This document shows positions 59,415 to 64,000 of a stretch of 64,000 nucleotides of DNA, one piece after another. Location: contig NC_080678.1 of assembly GCF_030445035.2 (NCBI RefSeq), positions 115,174,599 to 115,238,598 of the forward strand, written 5' to 3'. Numbering within the stretch: the stretch's first letter is position 1; each line of letters begins with the position of its first letter. Source of the stretch: Dasypus novemcinctus. Its lineage: Eukaryota; Chordata; Mammalia; Cingulata; Dasypodidae. The notes beneath the pieces are model-generated. The model was not told where the DNA came from. It ran no database searches and was given only the letters and a program-made list of their open reading frames with translations. Position numbers and translations under genes: made by a program.

Positions 59415-59891
59415 GGACCCGGGTGGCGGGAACAGGCGTTAAGGCCCTCCGCTTGGGGTTCGGGCGTACTGCCCGCCCCTCTGCCCAGCTGCACCCGCTT
59501 CCCCCTCGGTGGCCTAACCCCGCCTCTCCCCCGAGGGCCACCGCCGCGCCATGACAGCCCCGCCTCGCTGCCGCCGAGAACCCTGGCTACCCTGTCTTCT
59601 GCCCGCAACCAGTGATGCACTCCTGCACGAGCCTATCAGCCATCTGCCGGCCCCCGGCCATGCCCCCTGCCCCTCCCCCATCTTCGCCCTATATTAACCG
59701 CTGTACTTCCTGAATAAATCAGACTTGCGCACAGATCCTGGTCTCCTCGGTAGTCTTCTTCCCACCGCGCGTCCTCCGCACCTTGCCGGCCCCGGAGCAC
59801 CTTCTCGGAAGGCCCCTCCGTGTGTTGCAGCCCTCTGCCTGAGCCCACACCGCCCCTGCAGCGGCCCTCCAGGCGAGCCCACACTGCGACA
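59415..59891 (+). repeat. 5' LTR of the betaretrovirus
   Basis: The 3' edge is firm: it ends GCGACA at 59891, two bases before the PBS. The 5' edge is inferred from where L1 similarity stops and could be off by about 20 bases; no clear TG start is seen. A TATA-like CTATATTAA lies at 59689-59697 and AATAAA at 59713-59718. The cap site would fall near 59718, giving a short R of about 15 bases with the poly(A) signal in U3, as in MMTV. U5 would be about 160 bases. The LTR is about 475 bases and CpG-rich. Confidence 0.75.
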
Positions 59892-59893
59892 TT

Positions 59894-59912
59894 TGGCGTC
59901 CAACATGGGGGC
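59894..59912 (+). other. Primer-binding site, tRNA-Lys type
   Basis: Reads TGGCGTCCAACATGGGGGC. It resembles the lysine (Lys1,2) PBS used by betaretroviruses, with C-to-T at position 6, G-to-A at position 12 and one extra G. The two T before it match the spacing seen in ERVK-type elements. Confidence 0.75.
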
Positions 59913-59950
59913 AACAACTTCCCGGCCAGACCCCCACCCGCCTCGCCCGC

Positions 59951-59958
59951 AAGGTAAG
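59951..59958 (+). promoter_or_regulatory. Major splice donor
   Basis: AAG|GTAAG, a near-perfect 5' splice site in the leader 41 bases before the gag ATG. It is the expected donor for spliced env RNA. Confidence 0.65.
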
Positions 59959-59993
59959 GACCCCCGTCTTCGCTAGGCCCCGCCGTCGGCGCC

Positions 59994-61734
59994 ATGGGCG
60001 GCCGTCTTTCCTCCCACCAGGCGCCTCAGGTTAGGGCCCTTGCCAGCCTTTTAGACACCAATCATATGAATGTCTCAGTAAAGCAGCTCCAAATGTACTG
60101 GGACCTTTTGCTGCCTTTCAACCCCTGGCTCTCCACTTGCCAGCTGTGGGACCCGGACACGTACACTAACCTCATTGACCGCGTCATGGCGGCTATGGAA
60201 TATGAGAACAAGCATTTTCCCCCCAGCCTTCTCCCCACGCTCATCGCCATTCGCTCGTGCCTCCAGGGCACCCCCGTCAATCGGGTCGCTTTCCACTGCA
60301 CCTGCGGTAAGAGCAAGGGAGAGGGGTCTCAGTCAGACAGTGATTCCAACACCGAGTCCTTGTCCAGCTGCCTCAACAACGCCCTGGACTCTTGCCCGCC
60401 CAAACCAGACGCGCCTACCCCAAGATGGCGAACTTCCGCCTTCTTCTTGGGAGGATAAAGGGAAGTCCCTCCCCCTATACCCGCCCCCTCCGGCCACGGC
60501 GCCATCTTGGCCCCCACCGGAAGAGGAGCGGCCGCCATCTTACAAGCCGCCTACCCCCTGGGGCAGTCCGCCATCTTGTGAGGCGCCGCCATCTTGGGAC
60601 GAGCCACGTTCTCTCCCCACCCCCTGGGCACCCCCCACCGCGGATCCCTCATCCGCCAGAGGGCCCATGGGTACTTGGCCCCCACGGGCAGAGGCCCCCG
60701 CGCATCAGATGCCGCTCTTATACCCGCTGAATGCCGCCCCCTCGCGGCACCGTCCGCAGGATCGGTACCCCTTTACAGCCGACAAAATAAAAAACCTCCA
60801 CAAGGCAGTTAAAGAGGACGGCCTCGGTAGCCCGTACGCCCAACATTTGCTTGAGGAGCTTAGCACTCAGCTCGCGGTTCCGTATGACTGTGTTTCCCTT
60901 GCTCGGGCCATTCTAACCCCCGGCCAATTCATCGACTGGCGTGCTCACTTTACATCAGAGGCAGAAAAGCAAGTGGCACACAACGCCCGTGTCGGGGCTC
61001 GCCATCCCCCGGACGCTTACACAGGCACGGGCCAATTTGCCAATCTGGCCCAATATCACAACACCCCCCCCCCGAGTTCTGGCTCCAACTTCACGAGCTG
61101 GCTTTACGCGCTTTCCGCAGCTGCTCTGCCACCAGACCTGAGCCACTTGCCAAGCTAGTCCAACGAAAAGACGAAGACTTCGCCGACTTCGTATCCCGGG
61201 TTCAGGAGGCCTGCAAGTGCAAGGTCCCTGGCGAGCATGCACAACAAGCCCTTGCCCGGGAACTCATTCTGGAAGGGCCACCAATGCCTGCCGACAAGAC
61301 ATCCTACCAATGAAGGAAAGGGGAGTACACAACTGGATCCTGGCATGCTCCCACATAGACCCGCAGGCCACCGTGCTGGCTCAGGCCATAGCCACGGCCA
61401 TGTCCCTCTCCTCCAACTGCTTCAAATGCGGAGAAACCGGACATTTTGCCCGCGAATGCCCTCATGCTGCCCGACCACGACCATCCACGAACACGCCTCG
61501 AGACACCGGAGGAGCCAGGCCACGCGCGCCTCCCACCCCATGTCCCCGCTGCGGCAAAGGATACCATTGGGCCCATACTGCCACACCGCCAACAGCCAAC
61601 GGCAGCCTTTAAACGTGAGAGGGGGCAGGCCTCAGCCCCGCCAGCAAGAGGCACTCATCCACGCCACCACCCCCTGCCGTAATGTGGACCGTTCCACTGG
61701 GACCCAAGAAACCAATAATGGAGTTAGAGGTTGA
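59994..61734 (+). pseudogene. gag, frame-broken (matrix, PPxY region, capsid, nucleocapsid)
   Basis: Gag is the structural polyprotein of the virion. The ATG at 59994 (GCGCCATGGGC) opens MGGRLS, a myristoylation-type start. Matrix runs to about 60300. A proline-rich linker holds a PPSY late-budding motif (60532-60543). Capsid follows (SPYAQHLLEELS; major homology region QRKDEDFADFVSRVQ near 61160). Nucleocapsid has a first CCHC box, CFKCGETGHFAREC (61418-61459), and a second starting CPRCGKGYHW (61541). The frame changes at about 60420, in the C-run at 61063-61073, near 61280, and near 61580 just before the last Cys of box 2. Most of these lie at C or G runs, so either mutation or sequencing error could explain them. 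The final frame stops at 61732-61734. Confidence 0.85.
61608..61652 (+). promoter_or_regulatory. gag-pro -1 frameshift signal: TTTAAAC plus H-type pseudoknot
   Basis: Slippery heptamer TTTAAAC (61608-61614) in the gag end frame (TTA AAC), 7-base spacer, then stem 1 GGGGC (61622-61626) with GCCCC (61635-61639). Loop 1 is AG, stem 2 is GCCTC (61629-61633) with GAGGC (61648-61652), a single unpaired A (61634) lies between stems, and loop 2 is 8 bases. This matches the MMTV gag-pro layout. The signal would direct a fraction of ribosomes into pro. Confidence 0.85.
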
Positions 61735-62014
61735 AGGCCAATGGTTCGAGGGAATCCTTGACACCGGGGCAGAAATATCCTGCTTCCCAGAAACAGCCGC
61801 ACACAACTGGGGTGTGCTCCCTGGCCCCCGCGTCATTGGAGCCACCGAAACAGCTCCCTCATTCCAAACCAGCCAAGATCTTATTTGGAAGGACAAGGAA
61901 GGCCACCAAGGCATCTTCCACCCCCTTGTCCTGCCCGGCATCAACAATATCCTCTGGGGCCAGGATGTCCTCTCAAACTGCGGAGCCATTCTATCCACGG
62001 CTCCCCCCCAATGA
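61682..62014 (+). CDS. pro: retroviral aspartic protease
   Basis: Protease that cleaves Gag and Gag-Pro-Pol. From the ATG at 61682 it gives 110 residues, but normal synthesis would be by frameshift from gag, so this ATG is only a convenience; the frame is open from 61619. The active-site triplet is in ILDTGAE (Asp27), and the C-terminal NILWGQDVL block matches the family's end. The predicted -1 frame from the slippery site stops at 61680-61682, so one more single-base change separates it from this frame. Only about 20 codons lie between the frameshift site and the protease, so there is no dUTPase domain. A run of seven C (62003-62009) lies just before the stop, which overlaps the pol ATG. Confidence 0.82.
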   Translation: MWTVPLGPKKPIMELEVEGQWFEGILDTGAEISCFPETAAHNWGVLPGPRVIGATETAPSFQTSQDLIWKDKEGHQGIFHPLVLPGINNILWGQDVLSNCGAILSTAPPQ

Positions 62015-64000
62015 TATATGCCACTGCTCGCATTACACCTCCAGCACCCACTCCTCTTGAATGGGATACCGAGGAGCCCATTTGGGTGGAGCAGTGGCCC
62101 ATCTCATCCCAGAAACTCTTAGTTCTCCGAGCTCTTGTCTATGACCAGCTCGACGCAGGACACATTGAGCCATCCACCAGTCCGTACAACTCACCCGTCT
62201 TCGTCATTCAGAAGAAGTCAGGCAAGTACCAGCTCCTCCACGACCTGCGTGAGATCAACAAGCACATCCGCCCAATGGGCTCCCCCCAAACGGGGTGCCC
62301 CCACCCCATGGCTATACCTAGACACTGGTGCACCGCCACCATCGACATCAAGGGGTGTTTCTTCTTCATTCCACTGCACCCAAAAGACCGCCCAAAATTC
62401 GCCTTCACGCTCCCGTGCACCAATCACCAAGAAGTAGCTGAGCGTTACCAATGGCGAGTCCTCCCGCAAGGAATGCGAAACAGCCCGGCCATCTGCCAGC
62501 TTTATGTCAATAAGGCAATTCAGCCATTAAAGAACTTTGCATACATTGTTCATTACATGGACGACCTTCTCGTGGCGCATGAAACCCCCGGAGGCCTCCA
62601 AGCCATCGTCACGGCATTACTGCGCCATCTCAACAACCTTGGCCTACAAGTCCAACAAGATAAGGTACGCATGGAGCTCCCCTTCACCTTTCTAGGCTTC
62701 AACATCCACAACACCATCACGCCTGCGGCCCCCCAACTGGCCATTCCGCAGAAGCTATCTCTGACAGAGCTACAGCAAATCTGTGGGCACATCAATTGGC
62801 TCCATTCGGCTCTCCCGATCACCACCGCTCAACTACAACCCCTCTTCACCCTTCTGCAAACCGACCAAGACCCTCCGCAGGCCGTAACAAAGAAAATCGC
62901 TATTACCTCGGCTGTGCAGGAGGCCATCCGAGCTGTCAATGATGCCCTGCGAGAATGCCAACTGCAGTGTCACGACCCCAACCGAGCCATCTTGGCACTG
63001 ATCCTGCCTACCACGGGTATGCCCACCGGGCTCCTCTGGCAGAAGGGGCCCCTTCTCTGGCTCCATACCGCCAAAAGCAAGCTCAGAAAAATCGGCCTGC
63101 AAGTCACCCTCTGGATCTCCTTGGCCATTGACCTCATCCGGCAATGCACCCACACATATGGTACTCCCCCTGACACCATTGTGTGGCCGCTTGATGCCAA
63201 GAAAACCACTGCGCTGCTTCTGTCCAGTCCAGACATGCAAGTCCTTGCGGAACTCTTCCATGGCAAATTTGACAACCACTATCCCAGCCATCGGCTGTTT
63301 CAGGGCATCTCCCAGTTATCCTTCATCCCTCCACCGCACCACCCCTTCCCGTCTCGCCGCCCCTACCCACATGCCACCACCGCCTTCACTGACGCCTCCA
63401 AGAACAAGTTCGCAGCTGTCATCTACTCGCCTGGTACGTCAGAGCCTCAAATGCTCATCCACATCAATGTGAACTCTGTCCAGGTAGGAGAGCTCCAAGC
63501 CGTCGTCCTAGCTCTCCGCGCCTGTCCCGACAGACCCCTCAACATCTTCACCGAAAGCCTGTACACCTTGCAAGTCTGCCAAGTCTTGGCTTTCGCCACG
63601 TTTTTTCCTGCCAAAAGGCCTATCGACCAAGCACTCCTAACTCTCCAGAGTCTCTTGGAAAACCGCACAGTGCCCTGGTACATCGCCCATGTGAGGAGCC
63701 ATTCTGGCCTTCCTGGACCTATCGCCGCCGGCAATAACCTCGCCAATCAAGCCATCCAAGCCCTCCCAGCCTCAGTAGAGTGCTCGGGAGGCCAACCGCC
63801 CGCCCCTCCACCTGGCGACCTCCTCAACCAAGCAAAGCTACTCCACTCTCGATTTCACTTCTCTGCCAGGAGCCTTCACAAGTTGTTCCCGGAACTTTCC
63901 ATCCAGGCCTGCAAGCACATGGTCAGATGCTGCCAAACCTGTGCACCCCTTCTGCCCCTTGGGCCACTACAGCCGCAAGGAGTTAATCCACGTGGGCTAC
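62011..64000 (+). CDS. pol: reverse transcriptase, RNase H, integrase start (runs off window)
   Basis: Open for 663 codons with no stop, in the -1 frame relative to pro. Numbering is from the ATG at 62011; real translation probably enters by frameshift upstream. RT: Asp112 in IDIKGCFF (motif A, where the family usually has DLKDCFF), LPQG near residue 155, and YMDD at 182-185. RNase H: Asp461 (FTDAS) and Glu494 (GELQA) are present; the third catalytic Asp is Glu515 (TESLY) and the fourth is Asn579 (LANQ). His564 in RSHSG is kept. Integrase zinc domain: His612, His616, Cys641 and Cys644 form the HHCC set. The window ends soon after, before the integrase DDE core. Confidence 0.9.
   Translation, partial: MIYATARITPPAPTPLEWDTEEPIWVEQWPISSQKLLVLRALVYDQLDAGHIEPSTSPYNSPVFVIQKKSGKYQLLHDLREINKHIRPMGSPQTGCPHPMAIPRHWCTATIDIKGCFFFIPLHPKDRPKFAFTLPCTNHQEVAERYQWRVLPQGMRNSPAICQLYVNKAIQPLKNFAYIVHYMDDLLVAHETPGGLQAIVTALLRHLNNLGLQVQQDKVRMELPFTFLGFNIHNTITPAAPQLAIPQKLSLTELQQICGHINWLHSALPITTAQLQPLFTLLQTDQDPPQAVTKKIAITSAVQEAIRAVNDALRECQLQCHDPNRAILALILPTTGMPTGLLWQKGPLLWLHTAKSKLRKIGLQVTLWISLAIDLIRQCTHTYGTPPDTIVWPLDAKKTTALLLSSPDMQVLAELFHGKFDNHYPSHRLFQGISQLSFIPPPHHPFPSRRPYPHATTAFTDASKNKFAAVIYSPGTSEPQMLIHINVNSVQVGELQAVVLALRACPDRPLNIFTESLYTLQVCQVLAFATFFPAKRPIDQALLTLQSLLENRTVPWYIAHVRSHSGLPGPIAAGNNLANQAIQALPASVECSGGQPPAPPPGDLLNQAKLLHSRFHFSARSLHKLFPELSIQACKHMVRCCQTCAPLLPLGPLQPQGVNPRGL

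Larger units (their letters stand above)
59415..64000 (+). mobile_element. Endogenous betaretrovirus, 5' portion (LTR-gag-pro-pol)
   Basis: A GC-rich provirus is inserted in AT-rich old L1 sequence. Order on the plus strand is LTR, lysine-type primer-binding site, splice donor, gag, gag-pro frameshift signal, pro, pol. Lysine PBS, short R, two CCHC boxes and separate gag, pro and pol frames place it with betaretroviruses (ERVK-like, class II). Env and the 3' LTR are beyond the window. Armadillos are known to carry endogenous betaretroviruses; whether this copy is one of those needs a sequence search. The long open pol points to relative youth. Confidence 0.9.

Noticed and set aside
62135-62437. 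Plus-strand frame of 100 codons within pol
   Set aside because: Ser/Thr/Pro-rich shadow of the real pol frame, which reads RT motifs in the other register.

Overview
This is a mammalian nuclear window, almost certainly from an armadillo (Dasypus novemcinctus or a close dasypodid). The main evidence is about 25 copies of the tRNA-derived DAS SINEs specific to armadillos, many with readable target-site duplications, together with xenarthran-type L1 3' ends and older elements shared by all placental mammals (MIR, L2, old L1, MLT1). I found no convincing host protein-coding exon and no structural RNA gene. Most of the window is layered retrotransposon sequence, and the nesting gives relative ages.

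Layout: 1-21.0 kb is AT-rich and full of L1, L2 and SINE copies. It includes an L1 (5.44-10.56 kb) that keeps both ends but has lost most of ORF2 and whose ORF1 is split by two SINEs, and an antisense L2 (10.6-12.7 kb) split by a SINE and a solo LTR. At 21.95-22.66 kb is a CpG island with NRF1, ETS and CCAAT motifs, the best promoter candidate. 22.7-38.3 kb is again repeats, with a retro-pseudogene of the RNA-binding protein hnRNP F on the minus strand at about 33.2-33.98 kb. 38.4-41.5 kb holds a second, C-rich CpG island and a 0.55 kb GC-rich block sitting inside an L1 3' UTR. 42.0-50.1 kb has a solo LTR, an old L1 with three SINEs and an MLT1 LTR. 50.5-55.2 kb is a GC-rich plateau with few repeats and no recognisable gene. 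55.26-55.53 kb is a small retrocopy with a perfect 13-base target duplication.

From about 59.4 kb to the window end is the 5' part of an endogenous betaretrovirus on the plus strand: 5' LTR, lysine-type primer-binding site, splice donor, gag, a gag-pro frameshift signal, pro and pol. Pol is open from 62011 to the last base (663 codons, with RT YMDD, RNase H and the start of integrase), whereas gag and pro carry about five single-base frame breaks, mostly at C or G runs. The gag-pro junction holds a TTTAAAC slippery heptamer followed, 7 bases later, by an H-type pseudoknot with the same layout as that of mouse mammary tumour virus (MMTV). The dUTPase domain usual in betaretroviral pro has no room here. 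This provirus is the most interesting object in the window; its env and 3' LTR lie outside.
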